64,000 bases of DNA, taken from NCBI RefSeq assembly GCF_003573695.1, contig NC_039358.1, positions 16,368,637 to 16,432,636 on the forward strand. Reading direction: 5' to 3'. How positions within the stretch are numbered: position 1 is the stretch's first letter; each line of letters starts with the position of its first letter. This stretch comes from Papaver somniferum (taxonomy: Eukaryota; Streptophyta; Magnoliopsida; Ranunculales; Papaveraceae). Under the pieces are notes generated by a model. That model saw only the letters and a program-made list of their open reading frames with translations. It was not told where the DNA came from and did no database searches. Below, piece after piece: positions 9,633 through 21,188 of this stretch. The position numbers and the translations under genes were made by a program.

Positions 9633-11336
9633 ATGTCGAACTGGTATGATAGAAGCCAATACAATGAGTATCGACCTGAATTTGAATATGGACATCATCC
9701 TTTTTATGACCATGTTGGGAATAGTGGTTGGGAACGCCATCCTTTAGAAGGATATGGGTCATACCCTGGTGAGCTCAATTACTATCCACACATGCATCAG
9801 TCTTACGAGCTAGAAGATTATAGTACTAGTTCTTCGTCTCTAGAGGATACAATCAAACTATTGAAAACTAGTCCCTATTATGATCCTTCTGAACCTGTTC
9901 TTCCTCTAGAAGAGTCTCTCAAACAATTAACTGAGAATACAAATAGGTTTGTGTTAGAAATGAATAAACAAAATGCACCCATGAGTGAACCTTCTATACA
10001 CGATACCATAAGGAATTCATGTGAGTCGGCCCAAAATCTTTTGTTAGAGACCCAGAATAGCACTTCTCTAAAAGATCTAAATTTCCAAAATAGTGTTTCC
10101 AATTTTACCCTTGATGTAAATAGTGAATATTTGCCTAATTTAGAGGACGAGGTTAGAATAAAAGACACTACTTATTTAGATAAGGTTCAATCATCTTCGT
10201 ACTATGATGATGAGGATAGCAGTAATGAAGAATCTGAAATATGTAGGCATAGTGATCAGGAGTCTAGTAATCCAATTGAGCTGTATAGTGATTATATTAT
10301 TTCTAGTTCAAATCCAAATAATTTTTATGATTATTCACCTATTCAAAAGGACGAGGATTTGATTAGGGATACCACCGTTTTAGACGATGTAGATTTTCCT
10401 TTTGATTACGAAGCCGATAGTGGTTTAGAGGAACGGGTTCATTTCGAAAATACTGTTTTAGAGTCTAACGAATTAGAAACAATAGTATTAGATGAAGAAG
10501 ATATACCCGTAGAGATGAGTAAAGATGCACTACCTGATAATAACTTAGAAGAATCTCTTGAATATTTTAAGGACTCTGAAGATACGGAAATTCAAGAAAT
10601 AATTAGAGGTCTATCTAGAGACACTGAAAACTCTAAGTTCGGGGGTGATTATCACCTTCCTAGTGCCTTACCTTTAACTCTTAGAAAGGTCCCTCACTTG
10701 GGACTTGACATATGTGCCTCAACCATTTTACAAGATTACCTTCATACTCGTTTTCCCGAACCTAATGATGTCCAGGAAGAAGTTCAGTCGTTAGAAACCC
10801 ATCCTCTGGTTGATGTGGTTTTCCCAGGCTATGATCCCCAGATTGACTTTGTTTTCCCACCAAATAGTTTTCTTCCAACTGTGGGAACGTTTATATTCCA
10901 AATGTGTCGAATATTAAGTTGTGAGACTAGACCTAAATGCTTTAGGAAATTAGAACCGACACATTTGCTTAAGAATGACCACTATTCTCACTGTGGTCAA
11001 TTTTGTAAGTCATATCTGATTGACTTAGAAGATCCTCAGTTATTTAGGTTATTATTGTGCGCTTCTAACATCATATTTGAGTTTTTCCAGACTCTAGGAC
11101 CTAATAATTTGGATCCAACCTATGAGAAAATGCATCCGAGGAAAATATTTTATTTAGACCCTTTCATAGACCCTGAACCTGAACCACAATTAGATATAAA
11201 TATCTTAATCAGGAAACTAGATAAGGGCATGTTATTCTTGTTCACTTTCTTGGGTTATGGTAGTTTCCTTTGGTCAGCTCTTTTTCGTTTTGAAGACCCA
11301 CAGTTATTTCGACTGTTACTTTATGGTTCGAGTTGA
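9633..11336 (+). CDS. 567-aa acidic protein of Athila-like element
   Basis: The only long ORF of the element. I chose the ATG at 9633 (MSNWYDRSQYNEYRPEFEYG) because the Tyr-rich opening resembles the starts of Athila-branch gag proteins. The frame stays open 20 codons upstream (ATG 9573), which cannot be excluded. The first 80 residues are rich in Tyr, Pro, Gly and His. Residues about 80-360 are Ser/Asp/Glu-rich and look disordered. After residue 370 the protein turns hydrophobic and Phe/Leu/Pro-rich with several Cys. The motif EDPQLFRLLL occurs twice, near residues 465 and 554. No zinc knuckle, protease DTG or RT motif is visible. It could be a fusion of a gag N-terminus to the product of the extra 3' ORF after loss of pol, or a novel protein. 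Function unknown. Confidence 0.7.
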   Translation: MSNWYDRSQYNEYRPEFEYGHHPFYDHVGNSGWERHPLEGYGSYPGELNYYPHMHQSYELEDYSTSSSSLEDTIKLLKTSPYYDPSEPVLPLEESLKQLTENTNRFVLEMNKQNAPMSEPSIHDTIRNSCESAQNLLLETQNSTSLKDLNFQNSVSNFTLDVNSEYLPNLEDEVRIKDTTYLDKVQSSSYYDDEDSSNEESEICRHSDQESSNPIELYSDYIISSSNPNNFYDYSPIQKDEDLIRDTTVLDDVDFPFDYEADSGLEERVHFENTVLESNELETIVLDEEDIPVEMSKDALPDNNLEESLEYFKDSEDTEIQEIIRGLSRDTENSKFGGDYHLPSALPLTLRKVPHLGLDICASTILQDYLHTRFPEPNDVQEEVQSLETHPLVDVVFPGYDPQIDFVFPPNSFLPTVGTFIFQMCRILSCETRPKCFRKLEPTHLLKNDHYSHCGQFCKSYLIDLEDPQLFRLLLCASNIIFEFFQTLGPNNLDPTYEKMHPRKIFYLDPFIDPEPEPQLDINILIRKLDKGMLFLFTFLGYGSFLWSALFRFEDPQLFRLLLYGSS

Positions 11337-12637
11337 CTAATCCTTTCCTAAGTCTGGCTGAAGACTTTAAACTTAGCACTTCTTGGGAGGTAACCCAATC
11401 TCATGCAACACGGTAATATCTTTCCTTAACTCTTTCGCTTCAAATGGTAACAGTTTCTCCTTGTTCATGCTTTTAGTTTCATCTTTAGAACATTGAGGAC
11501 AATGTTAGATTTAAGTTTGGGGGTATGGGAGAAACTTTTTAGTTGCATAATAAATAAACTCCAGAGCCTAGAAATTTACGCCTATTAAGGATAGCACTAA
11601 CCAATCTAAGTGGATGGAAACATTTTTGTTTTAGGAGTTGAGGAACCAATCTGACTAGATGGAAACATCTATAGAGTCTATTCAAAAAAGCACAGAGCTC
11701 AGGTGTTAGAAATAACATGATAGTTTCGCCATATCTTGTCGAGTCCTTTTCACTTTCTTTTTTTAGTTTTCTTTTATTTCAAGTGATTTGGTGGGGCACA
11801 CGATTCAAGTTGTTACCTTTGTTAGGGTGAAATAGAGTGACTGAGTTACCAAAAAAAGAAAAAAAAAAGAAAAGAAAAAAAAAAGACCGGACCAGTTTGA
11901 CCAATCGGAATAAGTATTAACACTTGGATAGCAAAATGCGTGTGTTCTCCCTGTTTCCGTCGCCTAAGCAAGCGTGGAATGCAGGACCCGTGGGAACTAT
12001 CGTGTAATCTGCTGACAAGAAGCATGCGCTTGGATCCAAAAGATCTATTCATGCCGTTAAGTTAAAAAAAAAAAAATGGTTATTGTTATGTGTAGTCAAC
12101 TGCTGGTTCCCTTGTATTTGCCAGTTTGTTGATCTAGATTTAAGTTATTGACCACTGGTTCCCTTGTATATGCCAGTGTGTTAATATTAGTCAGACCGGT
12201 ATCTCAGTCATTTAGGTTAGGTTCACCTTGGCAGAGGCCTTCAGACAGATATGGGAAACACCGTTCACTTTTCCACCATCTACATTTTTCTTTTTCCATC
12301 TTCTTAATCTTTTCATGTGATTAGTCTGACTCCGAGTATGATGTCCATCGTGAAACTATCTTAGTAGAGCTCTGTCACTTATATGAATTTTAGTATGCTT
12401 GAGTGCAAACTCGTATACAGCAATTGGAATTTCGCGTCAGGGTACTTCCTCCTGTAATTAATAAGTATGCCAACCAAGGAGGTTCTTTAGTGCTTTCCAA
12501 GGTTCTGCGTAGATAGCTAGGGTCTGGAGTATTGGTTTTTGTGGGTACACCTCTGATAAACCCACCCGAGATTAACTCGATCACTTTTCAAGAATAAATT
12601 TGCTCGAGGACTAGCAAATAATAAGTTTGGGGGTATT
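11337..12637 (+). other. Athila-like 3' non-coding region with PPT
   Basis: Starts with the family phrase around CTTGGGAGGTAACCCAAT (11382-11399). It contains two copies of AAGTTTGGGGGTAT, at 11512-11525 and 12622-12635. The second lies directly before the 3' LTR and is the working polypurine tract; the first is an internal copy. A segment with GCTGGTTCCCTTGTAT and CCAGT recurs at about 12103-12128 and 12153-12180. A long A/G-run lies at 11849-11885. No coding sequence is seen. Confidence 0.65.
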
Positions 12638-14065
12638 TGATAGACACATTTTTGTGTCTAATTTGTCCGCAATGTCAGTATTGTTGGAACTCTATTTTTG
12701 TACTAATATTGTGTTTTTATGTATTTTTAGGAAATAAACATTTTTGGAAAATTTGGCTCGAAAAGTTGATTTTGGCACCCGGAGGACAAGTGTTATTCGG
12801 ACTCTCGCTTTTGGATAAGGGGTAACCTAATTACTAAGGGGCACCACCAGGACACCTTCTTCTCAAATTCAAATAAACTTTTTGGCGGGAAAATTGGTTC
12901 ATCAACTGGCAGAATTTCAATGAAGGTGTTGTGGTGCGATTCAATGGCTCAAACTTGGTATGAATATGTGATATAGCCTAAGGAAGATAGTTTGGGTGTC
13001 GAATTTGATCGGAATTGACTGGAAAACGCGTGATGATTCACACACCCAAAACAGAGCACGTGTACTGTAACATGAGCAAAATTGAAGTTCTTGTGTGCAT
13101 GGAGGAGTTCTACTAGCATTGGACGAGTGCTGAGGCGTGGAGAAGGCAATTGGGAGTGTGCAGGAAGCAAGAGTACGTAAGAATCTTCTATTTTTGGCAA
13201 TTATTCCCTATTTTTGGACAGCGGCAATAATGAAGATTATCTCGAGTTATGGCGAGATTAAACGCACCCGTTGGGTATAAAAGGACCCCTTGGGTTTATT
13301 AGAGGGGCTGTTCGAGAGTTTGTGGAGGTTTGGAGGCGAGCAGAGAGGCGCAGGAGGAGTTGCAGAGAAGTTACCTGCTGCTGCTGCCATTAACACGCCT
13401 GAAGAACACGAAGAACGGACTCGCAGCAGCAGTCGTTTATCAACAGCAACATCGACTGTCCTGTGTGGGTCGTAGTTCTTCAAAGACAACAACAACTCAG
13501 CTCTGTCGTTGATTCTGGACGTCTTCTGTGGGTCGCAGAGTTCTGTTTTACATCAATTTCTTGTATTTCTCTTCATTGTAAAACACTTTTGAGCATCAAT
13601 GAAATATTTTGAGAGCATTTTTACTATGATGAGTTAAACCCCAACACTGGGGCGACGGAGGAGGCCGAGCTTCATAAATGGGTAATTTTATTAATTCTTT
13701 TTAAGACTTTTGCATTAAAAATTAATTGAAATATGATTTGATTAAATTGGGTGTTATTTGATTAGATGGGTCATGCTTAGATTAGGTGATTTGATGTTCC
13801 ATGCTTAACATTTACAACCAATGTTTTGAGAATCGACTTTGGCAAAATAAGAGTCCATATATGTTTTGAGCTATTATTGTTGAGAATAAATCATTAAGCC
13901 TTATGTTATGAAGATTGGCCGAATCATTAGTCCCAGTACCTCTCTACCAATTTGTCAATATTTGTATATATATTTTTAAATCTAAAAATCCATTACCTTC
14001 ACAAGTTCGAGTTTGAACGATACCCCTTATCATCATTACTACAACCACAAAAAAATCTTTTATCA
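12638..14065 (+). repeat. Athila-like 3' LTR
   Basis: 1,428 bp, TGATAGACAC...TCTTTTATCA, aligned over its whole length with 7119-8562. TATA box TATAAAAG at 13276-13283. It is shorter than the 5' LTR because of a 9-nt loss near 12920, a shorter CTG run near 13377 and a shorter A-run near 14050. Confidence 0.88.
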
Positions 14066-14070
14066 CTATG

Positions 14071-14078
14071 CTCTAACA
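14071..14078 (-). repeat. Copia B 3' LTR, outer 8 bases
   Basis: CTCTAACA is the reverse complement of the LTR start TGTTAGAG. It is cut off from the rest of the LTR (5367-7118) by the Athila-like insertion and directly abuts the polypurine tract. Confidence 0.85.
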
Positions 14079-15929
14079 ATCTCCACCTTTGTCAATTTTA
14101 GTGACAAAACTATTAATACATATGGAATACAAAAAAGATAAACTTTAGTGGCTCCTATTCCATAGTCCAATCTTCAACGTTCCTTGAAATCTTCGTCCTT
14201 CCAAGTACTCCAATGATCCCAAAGGTTGTAAGTTTAGTATCACCGTTGTTGAAGATCCGTAGCTATAACAATGAGAGAAATCGAGATTCTCGATCATTAT
14301 TATACAGTGTTATAGTATTATTATGAACATCAAAGTCCAATTGCATCACGACTTTAACAATAATACTATGATGATATGTATCACTCCCCCTTAGTCAATA
14401 CTCCATCTCGATCATGGAAACCACTCCCCCTTACACAATGATCCGAAAACCATATGTATTTGTAGTGTGACCTACAATATTTCTCCCCCTTTTTGTCAAT
14501 AAAATTGGCAAAGGTACAAGAACGGGTTCATAATGAAATTTCCACAAGAGACATTTCATGACCAAAAGAAAGACAACATATCATCTTAATTTAGATGCAA
14601 ACTTATATCCGAAGCTAACAACATTCATCAAGGAGTTTTAAGACGCAAGATAACCCCTATAAAATTCCACAGCCGCACTCCCCGCAAGATATTACCATTA
14701 AGCACAAGTTCAAAAGAACTCTCCCCCATTTGATGTCATTCCCAAAGGAACAACAAGAGCGACCTTAATTTCGAAAGAAAAGAAGGATTTTTATTTGGAC
14801 ACCAAAAACCATGTGAATGATTTTTTATATCCAAAACTCAACCAAAATACCCACAAGTAAACCCATGAATATTCTAATTGGAATACGCAATTAAATCAAA
14901 ACCACAAAAGTGATCAATTTAATTGAAAGTGCTCAACATAAGTAAACTCATGGAGCAACATGCTACGACTAAGTTAATCATATGTAGGTGACTAACTTAA
15001 CCGTTCAAGTACTCAACATAAGGAAAACCTTACGGAATACGTGACTACATTAACCAAAAGAACATGATAGTGTAGCCGTTTATATACTCAACACAAGAAC
15101 TTGTGGAATATATGAAAACTCAATTATATTAATTACAAGAGAACCTATAATTAATCTAATCGGAATACAAACAAATAACCAAACTAATCACCGAGGTAAT
15201 CAATTTAATTATTTTGGGCTCAACATAAGAGATTGTGGAACCCCGACTAAGATTATCATGGAACATGACCATCTTAACCGCACATGTACTCAACATAAGA
15301 AGGAAAACTTATAGAGTACAAAACTAAATAACCAAGGATGATTAATTCAATTCATAACGCTCAACATATAGCATCTTACGGAACAACCAACAAAGCCAAG
15401 GTTAATCGACTTAGTTGTAAGGTGCTCAACGTAAGACACATAATGGAGCCTTCACGGTAAAACATAATAAAATGGATCAATGAAGATCAATACCGTGGAT
15501 AACATACAAGGATCTATTCTATCTTTGCATCATTATATGCATAACAACATAATAGACTTTATCCTTGTCATACAAAAGATTTAATCTTATTTTCCATCAA
15601 ATACATGATTGCATAGGCATAACTTTTGTATGTGTCAAAAGTCCATTCGTCCTTTCATCAATACGAATATCAATTCATGAACGACTTTACTTTTGACCGG
15701 AATATGGGACCTTCAAGTTAACGCACGCAAACAATATATATCCCATAAAAATATTTCAATATAACAAACCAAGAAAATACTACAATAACAATCATCCTCC
15801 AAATATTTTAGAAAAAACCTAAAAAATAACATAAGAGAATGAAACAAAAATAGCTATGTGTAGTCACAATCATCGCTATTCAAAGCACTAGTTATTCTTC
15901 CAACTAATCCAAAAAGAAGACATCCTAGG
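14079..15929 (-). other. Copia B 3' non-coding region, multiple PPT motifs
   Basis: The polypurine tract (minus AAAGGTGGAGAT) lies at 14079-14090, directly next to the LTR. Further copies of a CCCCCTTA/CCCCCTTT block, purine-rich on the minus strand, occur near 14385, 14425, 14483 and 14723. Multiple polypurine-like motifs before the 3' LTR are a known Sirevirus trait. From about 14930 to 15440 the motif CTCAACATAAG or a near match recurs roughly every 70 bp in imperfect tandem units. No ORF of interest. Confidence 0.65.
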
Positions 15930-16300
15930 CGACAATGCCTTTGAGAAATTCAGCATCATTCCCAAACTCCTTGTTGTCAACAACCATTGGAACATACGGT
16001 TCACGAAGATAGGAGTTTATATCAACGAATTGTCTTGGCTGACTATGTCATACCAGCGCTCTCTAAATTTCTAAGGACTTTGACAAAAAAGCCTTTATTT
16101 CACGAATCTTCTTTCTTACTTCCTTCAACTCATCAAGAACATCAAAAAACTTCTGAGAGTTAGAAGACACTGCCTTTGGCTTTCTTGTATTCCTCCTTTT
16201 TCTTTTTCGGGACGGAGTTACAGGATATTTTTATTTTTCCTTGATCGATGGCTTAACAATCATGTTGACATCACTTATCTCCATAGACATGCTTTGAGAA
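15930..16300 (-). pseudogene. Copia B second ORF, decayed
   Basis: On the minus strand this matches the short second ORF of the plus-strand copy at 39186-39572: shared phrases include VNMIVKPS near the start and the SQKF..VLDEL..VRKKI type segment further on. Frameshifts and stops break it. Its position, just after gag and before the long 3' non-coding region, is the same in both elements. The protein's role is unknown. Confidence 0.65.
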
Positions 16301-16410
16301 CAGTTATAACCAACTGATTTTTGTGGATGGAATTCACAATCTCATCAGGTCTAGAGATAAAAAGGATATCAAGAAGGAAAAAGGAATGTAGGGTTTGAAA
16401 CCTAAAAACA

Positions 16411-18151
16411 GGTTCGTGGTCGTCCAACTCTAAACCCTATAAAGAGTAGATTTTTCGAAAATAACCCTTTCTTTTATTTGATAGACAAAAAACAATAACC
16501 CTAAAGAAACACTTTTCCACAAGCCTGCACGTTTGCGATCTTGTCTCTTTTGATCAGGCACATGAGACAAGATTTGCATAACAACACAATTAATTTGTGA
16601 TGTGGTGAACAACAATTTGTCCTCCACTTTCCTCAAGAGAGGAATCTTCAGGCTTCTGTCTATCAAAACGATTTTACCATACATTCTTTTCAAATGATCT
16701 GATTCTATCCCTGGAAACCAACTTCTTTGAAGAAGATAAGATCCTACATACCTTGGCGGTCTTCTGAGCAAGTTCCAACTTTCTTGCTAATCGATCTGCT
16801 CTTCGTTGAATTTTGTTGGCGTGCCTCATTTGATGCTTGTACTTGTAACATCTTGATAGTTCGTGACCATTCATCAAACAGAACAAGCACATCAATCTTG
16901 GATAATATTCAGGTATCCGTGGTACGACGGCGGCTAAACACATAGTAGATCTTGAAACATCACGATCAGAGTTTCCATAAGATAAATCAATCGAATCTTC
17001 CAGCTTGATTGGGTTTCCTTCTTCCCTGAACCCATTGAGGTTGATATATGTATCGCTACAAGTATCAAAATCGATGTTTTCACCAAGAAGCCCTACACTT
17101 GATTTCCTATCTTCATCGGAATCATAGATTTCAGACATTTCATCAAGTGTTACAGCTAGACCTTTGTTCCCAATGTATTTTCTGCGATTAGGGAATTCGT
17201 TTGCAAAATGGCCAAACCCCTTACACTTAAAGCACTGAGGCATGTCCTCGCCATCAGCCTCATCAGCGCCCATGTTTTTAGGAGGTACCCGACCGTGAGG
17301 TTTGTCTGATGACCTAGGTTTGTCTCTTGAAAACCGTTTACTTCTCTTCAACAGAAGATCCCTAAACTGTCTTGTGATCAAGGAGACCGACTTGTCAAGG
17401 TATTCATCTGAAAAATCATTCTCAGACTGATCATCCTCCGAGACATGAACACTTTTACCTTTGGCAAGTAATTTAGTGCTCTTCTGTTCTTTAAAGGAAA
17501 CATCCTTACCGACTTTGGATGTATGCTCATGATCAAAGATCTTTAGCTTCCCAACCAAGGTGTTTCTGGAGAGATTATTAAGGTTATTCCCCTCAACAAT
17601 GACATGCTTCTTAGACTCGTATCTGGATGGCAGCAATCTGAGAATTTTCATCACAATGTCCTTTTCAGAAATATTCTTTCCCAATGCAAAAGATGCATTA
17701 ACAATTTCAGACACTTTGTGATTAAACTCATCAAATGTTTCTTCATCTTCCATACGAAAGTTCTCCCAATCGGAATTAAGGTTTTGAAGCCTAACTTCAT
17801 TTTCACTGGAGTTTCCTTCAAATACGGTTTCTAAGATATCCCAAGCATCTTTAGACCTAGTGCAATTAGACACATGGTTTTGAAGACTTGGGAAATGGCA
17901 TGTATGATAGCATTCAGCCCTTCAGAATTCTGCTTTGCAGCAATAATCTCGGCAGCATTATATTCACCAATATTCTTGGGAACAGTTCCGTTTCCGGCTG
18001 CAACAACTTGCGCATCATAGCCATTTACTACATATACCCACGATTGAAAATCACGCCATTGAAGAAAAGATCGCATAACAATTTTCCACCATAAGTAATT
18101 TGAGCCATCGAAGACTGGTGGTACGTTAATAAAGATAACACCTCTGTCCAT
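16411..18151 (-). pseudogene. gag: Copia B gag, frameshifted
   Basis: Two overlapping frames make up one gag. The N-terminal part (18151-17831) starts MDRGVIFINVPPVFDGSNYL and carries the UBN2-type gag domain. The second frame (from 17873 to about 16674) continues with the EETFDEFNHKVSEIVNASF region, a lysine-rich stretch and a zinc knuckle CFKCKGFGHFANEF in which the last Cys is Phe. A second CX2CX4HX4C motif, CLFCLMNGHELSRC, is intact. The C-terminus runs on in another frame to about 16430. At least two frameshifts (near 17875 and 16680) prevent a full product. Gag would form the virus-like particle in the cytoplasm. It is followed by the second ORF, not by pol. Confidence 0.85.
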
Positions 18152-18203
18152 AGAGTCAGATCGCTACAAACACAGACTTGTTAGGTCTTAAACGTGTTTG
18201 CCA

Positions 18204-18215
18204 GCTCTAATACCA
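18204..18215 (-). promoter_or_regulatory. Primer-binding site of Copia B
   Basis: Minus-strand TGGTATTAGAGC, two bases from the LTR edge. It differs at one position from TGGTATCAGAGC, the tRNA-iMet complement used by most plant Copia elements. Confidence 0.85.
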
Positions 18216-18217
18216 AT

Positions 18218-20607
18218 TGGAAAAGTGGGGGTCTAACAATACCACCCAATATTTCGCTTAGCAATCTGTATGGACTAACTACGAAATACTTTGCTAGAGA
18301 ATCAACTAGACAGTCAGACTCAATCTAGATAAAAAGTATCTCAAGGAGTTATTATCTCAATCTCTCGATTTTATTTCTACTCAAGCTAAAATCAATAGCG
18401 AGTCTTTATCAAAGAGAGATAACTTGGACGATACCAAAGACCAATGTCCAAAGATCAATCAACTACAATCAACAACCAAAAGTTGGATTAGAGAAGTTGA
18501 TGATCACGAACGCACAACCTGTATTATTTCTATTATATAAAATATAGTGCGGAAAAGAAATAACACAGACACCAGAAGTTTTGTTAACGAGGAAACCGCA
18601 AATGCAGAAAAACCTCGGGACCTAGTCCTGATTCAATACACACTGTATTAAGCCGCTACAGACACTAGCCTACTCCAAGCTAACTTCGGACTGATCTATA
18701 GTTGAACCCCTACCAATCTCCCACTGATACAAGGTACAATTGTACTCCTACGCCTCTGATCCCATAAGGACACTGCATACTTGATTCCCTTTGCTGATCT
18801 CACCCACAACAAAGAGTTGCTGCAACCCAAAATCACAGACTTGATAATAAACGAATTTGTCTCACATAGAAAAGTCTATCAAAAGGATAAATACCCACAA
18901 ATAAACCCTAGGTTTTGTTCCGTCTTTAGATATAAAATCAAGGTAATAACCAATTGATAATCCGGACTTATATTCCCGAAGAACAGCCTAGATTAATCAA
19001 TCACCTCTCTACAATCCTTCCTGACTACACAGGAGGATTGTCGAGGAATCACAAACAGTGAGACGAAGATGTTTGTGACTTCTTTATCTTGCCCATCGGA
19101 GAACTCTCACGGTCTCAAGCCAATCAATCGATTGTACTCGTACGATAGAAGATGCAAGATCAGATCACACAACTACGAAAAAAGTAGTATCGGTCTGGGT
19201 TCACAATCCCAATGAAGTCTTTAAGTCGTTAAATCGAGTTTAGAAAAGAAACTCAAGAGTTAATGGAGATCGACTCTAGAGAGAGCACTAGTAGCACACA
19301 GACGTGTGGGGATTAGGTTTGGTCAATGCTAGATGTCTCCTTTATATAGCCTTCAAATCAGGGTTTTTCCTTAGGTACAAAGCAAACTCTATTCACCGTT
19401 AGATGAAAACCTGATTTAGATTCAAGCCAATATCTCTCAACCGTTAGATCGAAAGACATAGCTTGTCATACAGACTTGGGTACGCGTTTACTGGGTTTGA
19501 GAAAAACCATGCCCAAACGAGTACACGTATGTTGGTTCAACATGATAACCCAAAAGGTCAACCATATGAGCATCTCATATTAATCATGTTCTTCTTCACC
19601 ATAACTAGTTCAATTGACTCAAATGAACTAGTTAAGAGTTGTTCAATTGCTATGAGATCTTATGTAACTACACAAGACACAATTGAAACAAAGATGATTC
19701 GATTCGATTACAATCGGCGCATGAACATTATAGCCACGGTTTGCATAAAGCATTCCTTAATAATTAATGTATCATGTTCAGAGCACATCTTTAGATCATA
19801 ACCTCTTAAGCTCACAAACAAGTTCGCGGACTTAAGTTAATCGGTTGAGTTTTCCAAACTCAGCATAAATTCTCGGGTCGAGAACTTCCGCCAGTTCGCG
19901 GACTGTGTTCGCGAACTTAGCACGCAAACGAGTTTTGGAAATCCCAGCAGAAATTCTCAGTTGAGAACTTCCGTCAGTTCGCGGACTTGGAAAGCCAATT
20001 CCACAATCATACCGATTTCTCTTTATCAACAAAGTTCGAAAACTTCGGTTCAAAGAATACATGGTTATATAATCTAAACTCTCATTTCAATCATTGAAAC
20101 ATTCTCAGAGGGCGATATTCAGTCGTGAAGAACAACAAACCTTTCTCGTCAGAGAAATTTCCAAAGTGATTGAAACTTTCATGACTTTCGTCACTAGGTG
20201 AAGATAAACCTGATCAAAGAGAAACGCTTTACCAACACATGATTTCGAGAAAAAGATAAGCAATGAATACTCAGCTCGAAATATCAAGTGTATATGATCT
20301 AGTCTATATAGCATACGACTTTTATCTCATAAGAAGTAGGAGAAGAATAGATAGACTTTCGAGTGATCGATAAGTTCAAGTCTTCACATACCTTTTTGTT
20401 GATGAAGTTCCACGATTCCTTGGTGTATATCTTCGTCGTTGTCGTTGAATCACCATGAAGTCCTTGAGCTCAACTACACTTTTCCTATCCTAGTCCGAGA
20501 CTTAGCTAATAGGCTAGAAATCAAGACTTTATAGTTTTGATCACTAACATTGACAAACATGCTTGATATAACAACGCATGCGAGGTTGACCGATCTATGC
20601 TCTAACA
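18218..20607 (-). repeat. Copia B 5' LTR
   Basis: 2,390 bp. Left edge TGGAAAAGTGGGGG, right edge GCTCTAACA, followed by the target duplication TATAT. It holds the full R/U5 region missing from the 3' LTR, a minus-strand TATA motif opposite about 19340-19352, and the U3 array of GTTCGCGGACT repeats at about 19820-19995. The ORFs at 19463-19801 and 20105-20314 are LTR frames also seen in the other copies, not genes. Confidence 0.88.
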
Positions 20608-20777
20608 TATATGCCCGGTAAAAATATAACATTATGGTATAAAAACCAAAATATCAAAAGTAATAAAATCAAATATTTCCGTTTATGTTTGTTATTTTTT
20701 TAGATCAAGAACGCCATATAAAATCAAAAAATATAAAAAAAGAATTCGTTAATAAATCATAAATATATAAATTAATA

Positions 20778-21186
20778 CTCACTCTGTCCTAAAATTTCTG
20801 TCCTCTATTCTATTTTCGTCTGTCCTAAAATACTGTCCAGCTTCCGTTTATAGTCATATTTTTTTAGTAAAACTCTCAAATATGTCCTTCAAACTTTTAC
20901 AATTATAAAATTATTTTAAATATCACCAATCTAAATATTAAATGATATCTTCCTCAATATGGAAACAAATCTAATAAATCAATCCATAAAGATTTTTATT
21001 TTTATCTTCTATTTAAATATTTCTATATATATTATAATTACCAATGTGTTTTTCTTACATACTCCATATACTCCTTTTAATTTTAGTAAAAATGTATCAT
21101 ATAATAGGGGTAGTTTTGTACACTCTTACGGTCTCCTTAATATTTTGACTTAGTCAAAGCGGACTAATAATTTAGGACGAAGGGAG
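20778..21186. mobile_element. Stowaway-type MITE, 409 bp
   Basis: Left end CTCACTCTGTCCTAAAAT and right end, read in reverse complement, CTCCCTTCGTCCTAAATT form the inverted repeats characteristic of plant Stowaway (Tc1/mariner) MITEs. A TA dinucleotide flanks each side (20776-20777 and 21187-21188), as expected for the TA target. The interior is AT-rich and non-coding; the 64-codon ORF inside is not a gene. It would be mobilised by a mariner-like transposase elsewhere. Confidence 0.85.
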
Positions 21187-21188
21187 TA

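Larger units (their letters stand above)
7119..14065 (+). mobile_element. Complete Athila-like non-autonomous LTR element
   Basis: A 6,947-bp element bounded by LTRs that start TGATAGACAC and end TCTTTTATCA, with a perfect 5-bp target duplication CTATG (7114-7118 and 14066-14070). The PBS TGGCGCTGCCGCGG resembles the tRNA-Asp type PBS of Athila elements. The 3' region carries the phrase CTTGGGAGGTAACCCA and AAGTTTGGGGGTAT motifs typical of the Athila/Tat branch of Ty3/gypsy. It has one long ORF (9633-11336) and no recognisable gag zinc knuckle, protease, reverse transcriptase or integrase. Transposition would need proteins in trans. The LTRs differ by roughly twenty substitutions plus small indels by eye, so insertion is fairly recent. 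Confidence 0.85.
5367..20607 (-). mobile_element. Copia element B, Sirevirus-like, pol-less (split)
   Basis: A minus-strand LTR retrotransposon with target duplication TATAT at 5362-5366 and 20608-20612. Order on the minus strand: 5' LTR 20607-18218, primer-binding site, gag pseudogene, short second ORF, a 3' non-coding region with several polypurine-like motifs, 3' LTR 14078-14071 plus 7118-5367. The 3' LTR is interrupted by the Athila-like element at 7119-14065. The PBS TGGTATTAGAGC is one base from the canonical tRNA-iMet PBS of plant Copia elements. Repeated polypurine motifs and CpG-bearing LTR repeats are known traits of Sireviruses (SIRE/Maximus). No protease, integrase or reverse transcriptase is visible, so the copy is non-autonomous. 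The Copia/Sirevirus assignment is from signals and gag, not from pol. Confidence 0.82.

Noticed and set aside
18300..18950. LTR segment absent in other copies considered as an intron
   Set aside because: The missing pieces in B and D do not have GT/AG ends on either strand and their ends differ. Short direct repeats at the joins favour deletion.
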